Shown: in pieces, positions 20,580 to 33,170 of the stretch
Numbering within the stretch: the first letter of the stretch is position 1
How the letters are laid out: the number at the start of each line of letters is the position of its first letter
From: Uloborus plumipes
Lineage: Eukaryota > Arthropoda > Arachnida > Araneae > Uloboridae
Length of the DNA stretch: 64,000 bases
NCBI GenBank assembly: GCA_038373865.1
Contig: JAXGGA010002994.1
Location: 46,630 to 110,629 of the forward strand
Reading direction: 5' to 3'
Made by a program: the position numbers and the translations under genes
The notes under the pieces: model-generated
What the model was told of the DNA's origin: nothing
Seen by the model: the letters and a program-made list of their open reading frames with translations, nothing else
Database searches by the model: none

Positions 20580-23500
20580 CAGTGGCGTGCCGTCCAAGGA
20601 CCAGAGACCAGAGGGACTAGGCTAGTCCCTTAAATAATCAACCAGTCAAAAAATTTAAAAAAAATGTTCAAACTAAAACATTAATTTTATATTTGAAATG
20701 TTCGCAAGCAAAAATGAAGGAGAATGTATCCCCTCCTAAAGCGCTAATTCCTCGCCCCGACTTGCTCGAGCGACAGTAGACAGAAGCCTGTTCCCTTCAG
20801 GTCCGTTATTGCTTGCCCGAACCTTGGCGTTCGCTCGTAAGCTTATATTTGATCAATTAACACCTTTACTGAACCGGGGCCGTCGCGAATCATAGTAACT
20901 TCTTCTTTTCCCGGTCCGCACACTGGCTTTAGTGACGTCACACATTGAGTCCTTCCTCCGCGCTCCGCGCCAGATCGAAAGCACGGTTTCATCCCAGTTT
21001 TCGCTTAAAAATGAGAATGTATTGTACAATACACGGGTTTAAACAAAAATATTTTTGTGTATATTTTTTGCTGGTTTATATATTAGCCCAATCAATGTGA
21101 ATGAATAATAATTATCACATTGAAAAATAATAATAATAATACTTAAAATATAAAGTTTGCAAGTTTTGCTCTTTCCAAATCTTGTTTTTTTTTTTTTTTT
21201 TGAAAACTGTTATTTATAGCAAATAAAAGCAATAGTCAGAAACACATGTTTTTTTCCCTACCCAATCCGAAGTAAAATTTTTAGTCATAAGATTTTTGAA
21301 ACAACTAAATATCACATAAATAAATTAGGAATGAATAAACCCTTAGTTAATATGATAATAATTAATAGTTAATATCCTCCTGCTACAGCATATTTTCATA
21401 GTAAAGTTCTGTATTAAGCTTTTTGCAACTTGAACAGAGGAGATATGAAAATAATGGACGAAAGAAACCCATCACACATTTTTAAATTAAAATTTATTAC
21501 TGCATCAATGACATAATTACTCCTGCGTTAACTACTTTTGCAGCAGGTAAAGAATAAGTACTCCTAATCATTTAGAGTGGCAATAATAATGGATGAGTTC
21601 AAAAAATAGCAATCAAGTAGATTTGTCGACTAAAATGACTTACAATAGGTACAACCTATAGTAAAATACATTGTGAAAATTTTTCTTTCTTTTTTTCAAT
21701 CATTTAACCCATTTATGGTTTTGCAATTTCTATTATCAATAAAGAAAGAACATATAAGAAAGTCGTTAATAAAAGAATGATCATAGTTTGAAACTAAATA
21801 TGCATACAGTAAATTATACCGATTATTCTATGAATAGGGTGGCACGGTAACCGCTGACAAGCAAATACCGCTGATACAACGAAAACTAGTTAAAAACGAT
21901 ACTAAAATATACAATAGCTAAAAGGATCAGTAATACTCATGCATACATTTCAATGAAACTAAAACGATGACATTACACACATACATTTTGCTCATGAGCA
22001 AGATAAGTGACACATCATCTCTTGTTACTCTGTCCTCTCTTATTATAAATCTTTCTTCAAAATGATGTATACAAACTGTTGAGCACGGACTTGGCTCAAA
22101 ATTCAGACGGTTTATATTGTGTATCAATTCACGTCTCCTGTCAACCTCTTTTGGAAACATAAAGCACGGTACATATTTAGCGTCATCATCATAATTTGAT
22201 TTGCAGCAGGGAACTGAGCACTTTCTACCCATCTAAGCAACTTCTTTTTCTCGTTCTTTAGCTCGTCTGAACTCATCCCTAAATGTCTCTTTTGCCCTTT
22301 TTTTCCCGTTAAAAATCGAGTTGTAAATGTAGGGGTGAAATAAAAAAGAACAAAACTAAAAGAAATAAACACAGAGAGGAGTTCTGTGGGAATGAATTTG
22401 TTGGACTGTGATTAGCTAAAGATAGTGAGAAATCAGTACTTGACTGACTGCCATGAAAGCCCTAGCAATATTTTCTTAGCCCAGCAGAATAGATAATCTG
22501 TCACTCTCCTCATTGAAAGCTGAAGAAGACATCATGGGAAAGTTTTATAATGGTTTTATTGCAGAAAGAGGCTATTTAAGTAAATGTATCCCTTTGTAAT
22601 GCTACTTTCAAGGGGCTTTGTTAGCAGAATCCTCCCTCTAGTGGGATGAATAGATAAGATACAACAAGTGTTGGTCAAAATACATTCCCACCATTTACTG
22701 CACCCCGTCCCCTTTCCCCTTCTGTGTCCATTCTTCCCACTCATCTTTATTTCTACATTTAGTTATTCTTTTCTTTTTCTCTTTTTACTTCACAGAAGTT
22801 GACTAATTCCACACTTTTTTCTGGGGAAAAATATATTTGTTCATATAGTTCGTCAGTTTAGCGTCCCTATAATCTGACGCCCAGGGCACTAGCCCCCCCC
22901 CCCCCTATAACGGTGAATAACATTGAGGGAAAAAAATTTACAAGCACCCATAAACAATTGCGAATGTCCGATCTGTCTTGTCCGACGCTCCAACCTTTCG
23001 ACTCAATGAATGACGTCACGGGCTCTCCCAATCTCACAGTGTCAGGCCCGGGGAGGAAAAGAGTAGAGTAGAGGAGAGAATCGCGATGGCCCCGACTGAA
23101 CAAGCTGAAGATCCAAGTTTTAGGGCCTTACGGACGAGCATGCGCGTTCAACTGATTGGTCAGGAGCTGCGGCGAAAATCGCTAAGGGTTAGTTTTAGAA
23201 GGCACTAATGAAAACTTTTTCTTTTCTTTCTTCCTTTTTTGAAGGGGGTAGGGGAAGCTCCCCCCATCCACTGTTTCCCTCGCTCTTATTGTCATTGTTA
23301 TTATATTTTTTACTGCTCTTAAATAAAGGACTTCGGAATTACTAATTTTGTTATTATGTGGGAAAATGAAGCAACAAAATATACTTTAGTAAGAACAGAA
23401 TTTTCACCTTGTTGAAAATATTTTTTGATATTTTATAATTATATTTTAAAGTCCAGCTTAAGTGACTTTTACTGTCAAATTATAAGTTTATTTTTGAAAC

Positions 23501-23824
23501 ACATAATGCGCATGGGATATTTTTGGCAGCTTGATTTATTTGGTGCTCAAAATTTTTTATTCAGCCTCACCATAAGAAATGATTTGTATATTTTAAATTT
23601 TTATTTTGTTCCCTTTGAAGAATTTATTTTTATGATAAGGTTTTCCAAGCATTAAATACAAATTGAATCGTTTAAATTTTAATTTCGTTTTATGTAACTG
23701 TGAAAGACCGAAATTGGCGAATGTCAACATTTAAAAGATTTCTGCATTTGACAGTAACATAAAAAATATATACACTGCTTAATGCGAACAACTGGTCCCC
23801 TGTAAAATATTACTCCGCACGCCA

Positions 23825-23827
<3 letters not shown>
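20580..23827. mobile_element. Element with CAGTGGCGTGC ends, 8-bp TSD and a THAP exon
   Basis: Starts CAGTGGCGTGCCG and ends CGCACGCCACTG. ATATATAT lies on both sides (20572-20579 and 23828-23835), an 8-bp duplication, although the TA-rich context makes this less informative. CAGTGGCGT ends suggest hAT; an 8-bp duplication with a THAP domain would also fit the P superfamily. Subterminal regions are imperfect inverted copies of each other over some hundreds of bases (for example TGACGTCACACATTGAGTCC on the left against CTCAATGAATGACGTCACGG on the right). The only recognised coding piece is the THAP exon at about 22008-22232 on the minus strand. Confidence 0.7.
22008..22232 (-). pseudogene. THAP zinc-finger exon
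   Basis: From ATG at 22232 the frame encodes a THAP (C2CH) domain: Cys5 and Cys9 or Cys10 in KCSVPCCKSN, Phe-Pro at 26-27 (MFPKEVDRRRELI), then Cys54-x2-His57-Phe in VCIHHFEERF. These are the four zinc ligands at THAP spacing. After RVTRDDVS the similarity stops at a GTGTCA, which could be a splice donor. The open frame continues to 21927 without motifs. THAP domains bind DNA and occur at the N-terminus of P-type and some other transposases as well as in host proteins. The location within 8-bp-duplicated ends suggests a transposase exon. The catalytic exon was not found, so I call it a remnant; an intact first exon with distant exons remains possible. Confidence 0.7.
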
Positions 23828-23919
<92 letters not shown>

Positions 23920-23965
23920 CATAATATATATATATATAGCATTCTATAATATATATATATATATA
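23828..23965. repeat. TA microsatellite
   Basis: Uninterrupted (TA)n from 23828 to 23918, then (TA)n broken by GCATAATA and GCATTCTATAATA up to about 23965. Frames coding for Tyr-Ile repeats across it are artefacts. Confidence 0.97.
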
Positions 23966-23968
23966 GCG

Positions 23969-26270
23969 AAACAAACAAAGCAAAAATTTTTGAAATCGGG
24001 TAATATCTTCCGATCCGATCCCGCAACGAGCCTGAAATTTTGAAAAAATGGAAAATTTCATGTGTTCTTAGTGGTATTTTAAAATTTTTGTTTCAATGTT
24101 TAATTTTAATGCTCTTGGACTGAAAATTTACGATTGGTAAAGCCTTCCGAAATTTTAAAAAATATATTGAACTCGAATAATACCTTCTGATCTAGAAACA
24201 AGTCAGAAAAACCAAAAAATTGGAGAATTTCAGCTTTTTTTGGGGGGGATTAAAAAAAATTTAAAAAATGTTCTCATGTTTTTCTTCTTTTCCCCCCGGT
24301 ATCATAGCGTAAAGCCTTTTAAAAAGCACTTTGTTACTCATAAACATTAATTTATCTCTTGATTTTTTAGGTATCTTCTAGACTTGCAAACCAACCATTC
24401 TTTACAACAATGAAACATTTTCAAATACTAAAAAATATATAATATTTTTTTTTTTTTATAAACTTGCTACAATCCAATCCAAAAACCCACCAAATAAAAC
24501 ACCCACTCACAAAATAAAAGCGAATTTTAATTACTAAACTACGAACAATTTTAATACCTAACTAAATATATACAAATTTCTTAATCGCTTTTTCAAGTTT
24601 GTGCCTTTTATAAACTGTTACCTTAACCTAACTAATTTGTGGGTAGATACCCACAGAATCTTTTAACACTAATTTAACTAAAAACTAATTTTTTTTATTC
24701 TTTAAAATTAAACCTAGTTAGGTTAGGTAGTATATAGAATGAGACTTCAAAAGGCAGTTAAGAATTAAGAAGTTAACGTTATAATGAGGTAGGTATTAAA
24801 ATATTTTATCGTTTAGAAATAAAAAAAATATATTGCTTATCCTAAGAGTGAGTATTTTGTTCAGTGGATTTTTGTAATAAAAATGTTTAAAAAATTTAAT
24901 TAATAGGCATGGGTAAACAATTTTATGTAAATGTTATCTTATTTTTTTGCTTTTTTGTTGCTTTTAGTTTGCTTTAAGGTATTGTTGATTTCTACATTAA
25001 CAAAGTCCCAAACGATGGATGCAAGATGTAACAAAAATTTAGGATTGGAAAGCATTTGACAAGGAGAAGGCACTGTAGCGAAGGCATAGTTATGCCTTTG
25101 CCTGCCCCTTACACCCCATTAGCCTTATGCAAAAAATATTAAAACGTGTTATCATGTCAACTGAGCATTTGAAACACGATTGCAGAGAAACTTGTGCTTA
25201 AAAGGTTACTATATGGCATCTCGGTGATTTTCTTGGAACACATTTGATATGAAAGCCATAAATATAAGGAATGTATTAGTGTAGAAAAAACAAATGTTAG
25301 ATTTTGTAGATTTCTAATTTTTCATACACAAAATTATTTTTAAATAAAGAGCAAAACAGACATTGAAAAACACCCGGGAACTAAAAAGTAAAAAATATTA
25401 GATAATATTTACATACAACTTCTTGCCCATGCCTATTAATTAAATTTTTAAAATTTTTCAGTACAAAAATCCACTGAACAAAACACTCACTCATAAGATA
25501 AGCAATATTTTTTATCTCTAAACGATACACTATTAAAATACCTACCTCATTATATGAAGGGCCGGGGGGGGGGGGGAAAGAAGAAAGTGACCAAAAAGCG
25601 ATTTCGAGAAAAACTAAGAACAAAGTTTGATTTCTCGTAACTCCCTTTGTAGTTCATAGTTTTCATGCACTTTTCGGTCCATTCTCATCTTTCTTCCTCC
25701 ATGTTGTTCCACCAGATGATATTAATCATTCATAGCCTCTAGATAGCGCTAATATCTCAAAATTGACGAAAAAGTTACTTTCATATTTTTTCCCCCTGGC
25801 CCTTCATATGTTAATTTCGTAATTTTTAATTGCCTTTTGAAGTCTCATTCTAAAAAACAACCTAACCTAGCTAGGTTTAATTTTAAAGACTAAAAAAAAT
25901 TAGTTTTTAGTTAAAGGATTCTGTGGGTAGATAGTTAGGTTAGGTAGAAGTTTATAAAAAGCACAGACTTGAAAGATTAAGAAATTGTATATATTTAGTT
26001 AGGTATTAAAAATTGTTTGTAGTTTAGTAATTAAAATTAGCTTTTATTTTGTGAGTGGGTGTTTTATTTGATGGGTTTTTGTAAGGCTTCACCAATCGGA
26101 AGGCTTCACCAATCGTAACTTTTCCGTCCAGGAGCATTAAAATTAAACATTGAAACAAAAATTTTAAAATACCACTAGAACACATGAAAATTTCCATTTT
26201 TTCAAAATTTGGGGCTCGTTGCGGGATCGGAAGATATTATCCGATTTCAAAAATTTTTGCTTTGTTTTGT
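23969..26270. repeat. 2.3-kb inverted-repeat structure
   Basis: The left arm 23969-24918 pairs with the right arm 25425-26270. Landmarks are CCGATCCGATCCCGCAACGA against TCGTTGCGGGATCGG, CACCCACTCACAAAATAAAA against TTTTATTTTGTGAGTGGGTG, and AATTAATAGGCATGGG against CCCATGCCTATTAATT. The left arm has about 330 bp not present in the right (around 24150-24475). The right arm carries a 252-bp MITE. The spacer is about 500 bp. TA microsatellites flank the structure closely on both sides. There is no coding content. Confidence 0.8.
25555..25806. mobile_element. 252-bp TA-flanked MITE
   Basis: Ends TGAAGGGCCGGGGG and CCCCCTGGCCCTTCA, with TA on each side (25553-25554 and 25807-25808). The insertion is confirmed internally: the opposite arm of the palindrome (near 24780-24790) has the same flanking sequence without the element. 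No ORF. The poly-G run at 25563-25575 lies in the left end. Confidence 0.8.
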
Positions 26271-26340
26271 AAGTCTTCACCAATCGCAACTTTTCCGCAC
26301 TATTACGATTCGAAAAAAAAATTGTTTTTTTCGCTCCACC

Positions 26341-26457
<117 letters not shown>

Positions 26458-26756
26458 GATGTACCGATTAATCGGCCACCTTACAGATCATTTATAATCG
26501 AACTTTGTCGATTCATCAATGAAAAACATTTTTTTAGACATAATTGTTTAAAGCAGTGTTTCCCAACCTTTTCGAGCTTAATGCCCTCTTCAAGAGGCTG
26601 ACAGACACTTATCGCCACCTTACGTACACTTCTTTCTTCCTCGAAAAAACCATAAGTCGGAGCAAAAGTGAACATCGATGTTGTTAAAAATATCTGTACC
26701 TAACTTTAATTTGAAGTAAAATGTACGCAATAAAGCAAACCAGTAAATTTTAAACT

Positions 26757-27000
26757 ATGTTGTTGTTGTTGTTGTTGTTTCTAATACCACTCGGGTATCC
26801 GAGCCCGAGTAGATGAAATCTGCTCGATTTAAGGCAGGAAAGATACGGCTTCTGTTTTTAAGAGCACCATTTAGGTGGAAGACCGATTTAAGCTCAACAC
26901 ACATGCCATAAGGACCCGTTCATAGGGTAGGCCGCATCACGGCCGCATCACCGCATCAAGGTCAGACGTCGCTGACCACTAGACGAGGTGGCCGGCATTT
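26757..27000 (-). mobile_element. tRNA-derived SINE
   Basis: Read on the minus strand, it begins with a tRNA-like head (CACCTCGTCTAGTGGTCAGC then GACGTCTGACC), continues with an unrelated body and ends in a (CAA)n tail, seen as (TTG)n at about 26759-26778 on the plus strand. Polymerase III promoter-like A-box (AGTGGTCAGCGACG) is visible; a clear B-box is not. The structure of head, body and simple tail is that of a tRNA-derived SINE. Family not identified. Confidence 0.6.
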
Positions 27001-27416
27001 TAAACTATAAAAATATTAATAAAAAATAAAATAACTTTAATTTATTTTCCCCCCTTTCACAAAGAGAACTGATAAGTATTTGAAGGGTAATATTTAAATA
27101 AGATCATCAACATACTTTTCAAAAAGCAAAAGTACATTTTTCCAAAAATTAATTTCTTTTCTACACTGGAATCTGGGGGAATTAAAATCATTGAAACTAA
27201 AAATTTGAAGGAAAATAAATTGAAAACCTGAAAATTCATAAAATTGACAATGAATGACAAAATGCTTTCTGAGGTTCAACCAAGGTGGAAGGAGGAAGCT
27301 CTTGAACTTCATTTTGTTTCTTTCTTAACTTGTAATTAATTGTTTGAACCCTGAACAACCGGTTTCGTACATGTTTACAATTTCGATTTTCGCTACCCTT
27401 ACTGTTTTAATTTAGT

Positions 27417-27680
27417 AGGGGTCTAAGATTGTCTACCTTTTTCGGAGCCCTAATCAGGGTTGTCAGGTGCTAAAAGCCGCCAAAAAATGACTGATTTACC
27501 CTCATCCAGTTTCCTAAAACTGTTAATATAAATGGAGAGTAAACGTTATGAATAAAACGGCAATATAGGGTTGTCTGCCGTTTTCGGATCCCTAATCATT
27601 GTTGTCAGGGTCTAAAAGGGGCCAAAAAATGACTGATTTACCTTTTATCTAGTTAACATAATAACCAATGTGTTAATGTA
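27417..27680. repeat. Two-copy direct repeat, unit about 145 bp
   Basis: Phrases recur in order: GTCTAAGATTGTCTACC / GGGTTGTCTGCCGTT, then TTTTCGGA(G/T)CCCTAATCA, GTTGTCAGG, and GCCAAAAAATGACTGATTTA. It is a tandem duplication within the hAT-like region. Confidence 0.7.
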
Positions 27681-27989
27681 ATATTATTGACAATAATATG
27701 AAAATTGGTCCTAAGAAATTTGATAAAATTTTGAAATTATTTTGGGAAAATTAAGAAAATGGAAAAAAAATCTCTCAGAAATAAATTACTTACTATTTCT
27801 AACTCGGAATTGTAAAAGTAAGAAAAAAAACTGTGATGGTGAAATTGGTAGTATTAAAAACAATCACTCTTATTCGGATCCTTATTCAGATTATCCTTCT
27901 AAATCGGCTCAGCCGATTATCAACTGCCGATTAATAGGTAATCGGTAATCAGCCAATTTGCTTATCGGCTTATCCCTAATACTATAGAC

Positions 27990-27991
<2 letters not shown>

Positions 27992-28057
<66 letters not shown>
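27992..28057. repeat. TA microsatellite
   Basis: Pure (TA)n of about 66 bp, next to the right end of the hAT-like element. Confidence 0.97.
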
Positions 28058-28058
<1 letters not shown>

Positions 28059-28890
28059 CAATTTAAAGATTGTTTCCCACTTTAGTAAGAAAAAGAGCGA
28101 AAAGAATTTTCCCCTTACGTCATAAGCAGATTTCAAAACAAGTATTTGATTTGCGGGAAAAATAGAGTAGTCATGTTTGCGTGGTCAAGTGAACACACAA
28201 CGATAATTCATCCCTAATTGAGCGTTTACTGTCTAGTTTCAACAATTTACCGAGGAACTCTAATGAGGCCCCTTCCTAAAGTAGGAACTTTCTGAAAAGG
28301 TTGGAAAAACAGAAGCCCCAAGTCAAACACTGCTGTTTTTAAATAACTTTTATGGTAATGAGCTGTTAATGCATTTAAATGGTATGTAGGTTACGCTTAA
28401 CCAGCTGCCTCTCTCTCATCAAAGTCACAAGAATTTACTTTTTGCCAGATTGTGTTGGAGTGTGCGTGAAAGAAGCAGAAACCTTTTGGTTTTAGTTCTA
28501 CGTCAGGAATGGCAGAAATTGGAAGAAATTTGAACATGTTGTTGATTCCAGTAAGAAAAGTCATGGTGCTTCATAATACAAGATATTTTTAAAATTTTAA
28601 TGTCAAAGTTTATTATTGTTAATGTAAAATGATAGAGTCATCATTATAAAATACTCATGTCCATAAATTAAGGATAATGCAAGTTCAGCCAAATAAAGAG
28701 TCAGAAGCAAAACAAAATCATTTATTTGTACAGCCTATTTATTAAACAATACATAAATAGCAAAAAAAAAAAATGCTACATGTTTGATATTACCAAGTAA
28801 AATTGCGATTTTTACTCCCTGGAGCAAATTGCAAAAAATATCATTTAGACAAAAATCAATGTTACGCGGTTATTACGAATCCAACTAACG
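28058..28890. other. Unassigned spacer, possible Tc1 left end
   Basis: AT-rich. At 28662 the words CCATAAATTAAGGATAATGC resemble a Tc1-type terminus and precede the Tc1 pseudogene, but no matching inverted copy was found beyond 29900. Nothing else recognised. Confidence 0.35.
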
Positions 28891-28894
28891 AAAT

Positions 28895-29830
28895 ACAGTC
28901 TGCTCAACGCCTAGGCATGCTCAGAATCAAATTATCAATCTGTACTTGGGGGATATTACACCACTCAACAATCAATTCTCCCTGAAGCACCGATAGACAC
29001 GTTGGAGGAGGTTGACGGGCTGCGACTCGCCGGCCAAGCATATCCCACACGTACTTTGTTGGGTTCAAGTCGGGTGAGAATGCTGGCCAGTCCATATGGG
29101 TGGTATCCTCCGATTCAAGGCGTTCGGTCACGATGTTTGCACGATGCGGACGGGCTTTATCATCCATAAACACAAATTCTGTGCCCATGGCGCCCCGGAA
29201 TAAGTGTACTTGTTGATCCAGAATGACGTCCCGATAGATTTGGCCTGTCATGGTTCCAGTTTGAACATGCAGCTGTGTCCTGGAACCCAGGATAATTCCT
29301 CCCCTGCATCACCATAACGGTGTCGTTCAACAATGTTTTCTTGGTGGTAACGGGTACTTGGCTCTCTCCAAAGGAAAATCCGCTGATAATCTGATTTCAA
29401 ACTGAACCTTGACTAATCAGAAAACATCACACAGGCCCACTGTTGCGGTGTCCATAATGCATGCCCTCTACTCCAGGCTAAGTGAAGGCGACAGTGACTT
29501 ACAGTAAGTGAGACACATCTGACAGGCCTACGGGCACACAGTCCAACCGGCCCTAACCATCTGTCTGCCTTGAAACCGTCGTCCCAGTAGCTGAAGAGGG
29601 CTGACTAAATAGGTCTCATGCTGGGCTCCGTCTGCTTATTTTGGCAGAAACTGCCAAATATCTGTCCTCATTCGGTGTTGTCACTCGAGGTCGACCTCTG
29701 CTATAACGTCTACTCACGTTACCATCGTCTTGGAAGCGTTGCCAAAGCATGGACATGACACTCCGGGTGATTTCAAGTTCCTTAGAAACCTCCTGCTAAG
29801 TGCGTCCACATTCCAGGTGGCGAAATTACA
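28895..29830 (-). pseudogene. Tc1-like transposase pseudogene
   Basis: On the minus strand the transposase can be followed from ELEITRSVMSMLWQRF near 29770 through SRGRPRVTTPNEDRYL near 29690, with stops and frame changes. Then MFSD*SRFSL occurs near 29410 (the Glu after the first catalytic Asp is now a stop), followed by FVFMDDKARPH near 29160 and SPDLNPTKYVWDMLGRR near 29060, ending PRR near 28907. The third catalytic Glu is Lys (PTK where PIE is usual), so the enzyme is dead. The longest open piece is 28904-29251. Length and motif order match a complete Tc1-type gene of about 340 residues. Confidence 0.85.
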
Positions 29831-29929
29831 AAATGATAAGCTTCGCAACGGATTTGGTCTTTTTCGCCAAACTAGTAAGAATTCAGTTTGCGATGTAGGC
29901 TCCCGCAGATGTAAACACTAGACAGCAGA

Positions 29930-30945
29930 AAAGCGGCAACCCCGCGTCATTTCAGCTTTCGCTGAGACAACACGCTGGCGTTGAGTTCATTTTTTGCGTT
30001 GCTTAAAATTTCTGATATTTTTTCCAAAGAAGTTTTTTTTAACCTAAGTTTTTGTAAGAATAATTATGACAAAATTTAAGAAATACCTAAACTAACATTG
30101 GAAATAATATTAGTATTTTATTATTCAACTTTCATTACATTGAAAAAAAAACAAGACTTATGTGACAAAAAGAGTTAGCACTTAATTAGTTTCTATGATT
30201 TTCTTTTTTCTACCTACTTGTTATCGCAGTTAAATTTATTTACTCAAAGTTTTTCAGAAAAATTTCAATATGAGTATTTTTCTCAATCCTTTCCTTTTCT
30301 CTCAATCGAAATATAAAAGATGAGAAAAGTTTGAAGAATGAATATGAGAAGTGTTATTTAAAAATGCATGCTTTTCTAATGTTCTTCTTTGTTGTAATAC
30401 GAAAGCTCTTTTTTTTTTTTTTTGTAAATGAATATAGTTATGCCTTTTTAATTCAATATTATAAAATCAATAAGTATAAGAGTAATGCAGAAATAACTTT
30501 TTTAAGTAATTTATAATTCATTATTTATTATTAACAATCAGCTATCTCAGCTAAGAATAAATAAGTAAAAAAAATCGCCATTAAGTAAAATTAATGTTGT
30601 AGAAATTCAATTAGGTAAAATCAGCTAAATAAATCACAAATTAAAATGTTTCATACATGTGGTTATGAATCCACTAGGAAACCCTTTACAAACTCATAAA
30701 ACGGGTCGTCATATGTGTAGTTTTAGAGGGGGAGTAATTTTAAGGTCCTTTTTAATTTTTTTTCTTTCCAACTTCCTTCCTAAGAGGAGTTTTCAAATCT
30801 GTTCTCCTCATTATAAAATGTGTACTTCTAGGAAATTTTAATACTTGTGATGGGGATTTTAACGATCGGTGTATTTATTATACCAGCGGCTGTTTCACAG
30901 TTTTTGCAATAATAATTAATGGCCCTAAAGAGCATTAGGGTCATT
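29930..30945. other. Unassigned AT-rich stretch
   Basis: Very AT-rich with poly-T runs. Open frames at 30331-30516 and 30659-30841 have no motifs. No inverted ends seen. Confidence 0.3.
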
Positions 30946-31498
30946 CCATGTCAAGTGTACGAGTCGTCCCCATTCGACCCCCTCCGATTTTGATGAAAAT
31001 TTTTTTTGATGTACATATAAGACTTGCATGAAACCATACCAAATTATAGCTCCATAAGTCTTATGGTTCAGCCAGTCAAAATTATTTTATAAAGGCCTCT
31101 TTTTCGTGCCTTGAAAAAAATGACGAAATCGTCAAGTTTGTGCTTTTATTGCTCGCGATCTAAGACGATTATCAGGCTCAAATTTGGTGATTATGATCAC
31201 TGTTTAGAGTAAAATAGCCTACTTGTGTGTAACAAAAGCTCCTTGCACTGTAGATTTTTTGCAATTTGCTACCAAAGTTGGTAAAAAATCGTATTTTAGC
31301 AAATTTTGACCATACGTTATCAGCTTGTATCTGCTGAGAGAATGACTTTCTAAAGCTAATTCCTTCCTCGTTTGTAGCCTGATACTTCGTTCAAAAGGTG
31401 TGCAAGTGGCATCTTGATAGCTCAAATAACTGCTGAATTATGTGAGTTGAAATTCCAGTCAAATTTCTTTTTTCTCAATTTTGTCTCAATTTCAAATA
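30946..31498. repeat. Repeat with GGGTCATTCCATGTCAAGTG left end
   Basis: Begins with GGGTCATTCCATGTCAAGTG, close to the termini of the 40741 palindrome (GGGACATTCCAAGTCAAATC) and reminiscent of the GGGTCATTTTCA family. The body has no coding content. It runs directly into the outer arm of the 31499-36096 palindrome and may be the true left end of that element. Confidence 0.4.
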
Positions 31499-31565
31499 GC
31501 AATATCTCAAAAGGGTCATCTTGAATTTCAATTTTCTTTACATCATTGAAAAGAACATACTTTTC

Positions 31566-33170
31566 TCTACTAATAATAAAGCTGAAGGTTTGTCTGTCTT
31601 TCTTTCTTTCTTTCTGTCTGTTACGCGCGTAGCGCCAAAACCGTTCGGTCGATTTTCATGCCACTTGGCACAAAATTAGTTTGTAGCATGTAGTTTTGCA
31701 CCTCGAAGCGATTTTTCGAACATTCCATTTCGTTCTTTTTCTATTCGAATTCTTAGCGGAAATTCGATAAAATAGGGAAGAAATATTCCATACACATTTT
31801 CAAGTCTTATGTCATTCGAAAGCTTGAAATTTTCTGCGCAAAATGATGTTTTTTCGAAGTTTCTACGATCACCAGGAGAGCTGTAACAATTGTTTTTAGA
31901 ATCCCGGAATTCAAGGCTTATCTTCAGTAAAGCAAGCCAAACGATTCTAAAATGGTTAATGAAATGAATTATTTTATCAACGGAAATCAACTTTTAATGT
32001 TGTTACCATGGTTACGTTTTTATTTCGTTTATTTGTTTCGTTCTTTTTCCATTAATAATTTTAAAAATGTATTTGTTTTTGTAGCAATCCAAACTCCAAG
32101 CCTTATTAAAATTAGTCAAATGAAATATAATAAAATCGTGATAAGATGGCACCTGTCAATCAAATGAGAAATCGAGTCCTTTCTTTAAAAAAGGTACAGA
32201 AGGAAGAAACTGACACGTACCATTGTTGTGAGTTTAGAGATATTTTGGCTATCTGACGAGTTGTGTAGAAGAGGGAAACATTGTTTAACTAAATGAGGTC
32301 AAAAAAGAAACAACATGATAGTAAACCATTCTAAATTTATCGTCTGGCAAAACATATTTTATTTCCTTTTTTTTAATTTCAATATAAATTGCAGTAAATG
32401 GCTTGAGTGAACGAGTTTGGCTTTTAATTTATCATTTGCTGGTTGATGTTTGTCGATGTTTATTGTTTTTATTATCATGGTGAAGAATAATGCACGAAAT
32501 TTCTATTATTTTGTTTTTGAAGGTAGGAAAGAAAACTTTCTTCTTCTTTTAAATTTTGGTAAGATTTCTGTGAGCAGCAAAATTGTTCTTATTTTCTCTT
32601 TTGGCTTATTTTTGTCCCCCAAGGGGGTTTTTACCCCTTTTATGGGGTAAATCAGTGTTAATTTCAATGCAGACAAAAGTGATATGAATTGGCGCGACCA
32701 CTTGGCGAAATATAGCCAAGCTTTTAGTCGCCAAGTGTTTGACGCCAATTTGGCGACATATCGCCAAGTTGGCAACAAATTTGGCGAAAAAAATTATTTT
32801 TTTATTTTGGTTCAATTTGGCGCTATTGGCGATATTTTGCGAAAAATCCACTGAATGATGTTAAAATCGACGATGTTTAGGAGATTAATCAATGAAAAAC
32901 ATTTTTTTGCATTGTTTTGTGGCAAACTAGGGATGTAAATGTTTGAATTGTTATCTTGCTCACTCCAAGCACTATTTTAGTACTTAAGGCATCTACTAAG
33001 AAATTTACACGTAAAAGGAAGTAGTGTGGGGTCCATGCCAAATTTTTATATCATTCTTTAAAAGAATTACAGTTGAATAACTAAAATAGAGTATTTTTAT
33101 TGCTATATCAATTTTTTACACATGAATTTTTAATTTTATACCACGGGCAAAGCCGTGCGGGTACCGCTAG
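31566..33170 (+). mobile_element. Helentron-type Helitron, non-autonomous
   Basis: The left end TCTACTAATAATAAAGCTGA is followed by GTTTGTCTGTCTTTC, and then by TTACGCGCGTAGCGCCAAAA and CCGTTCGGTCGATTTTCATG; the right end is CCGTGCGGGTACCGCTAG with an ACGGG...CCGTG hairpin just upstream. These are standard end sequences of arthropod Helentron/HINE elements. It has no Rep or helicase coding. The left end is within a T-rich target, as expected for this group. It contains a TTGGCG-rich patch at 32688-32845 and a GGGGTTTTTACCCC hairpin near 32626. Confidence 0.7.
32688..32845. repeat. Cluster of TTGGCG words
   Basis: Within about 160 bp, TTGGCG or its complement CGCCAA occurs more than ten times (for example ACTTGGCGAAATATAGCC, TCGCCAAGTGTTTGACGCC, TTTGGCGACATATCGCCAAG). 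Units are on both strands, giving several small hairpins. Confidence 0.6.

Noticed and set aside
23724..24061. Open frames encoding long Tyr-Ile repeats
   Set aside because: They are translations of a TA microsatellite; the same is true at 26184-26601 and 27909-28136.
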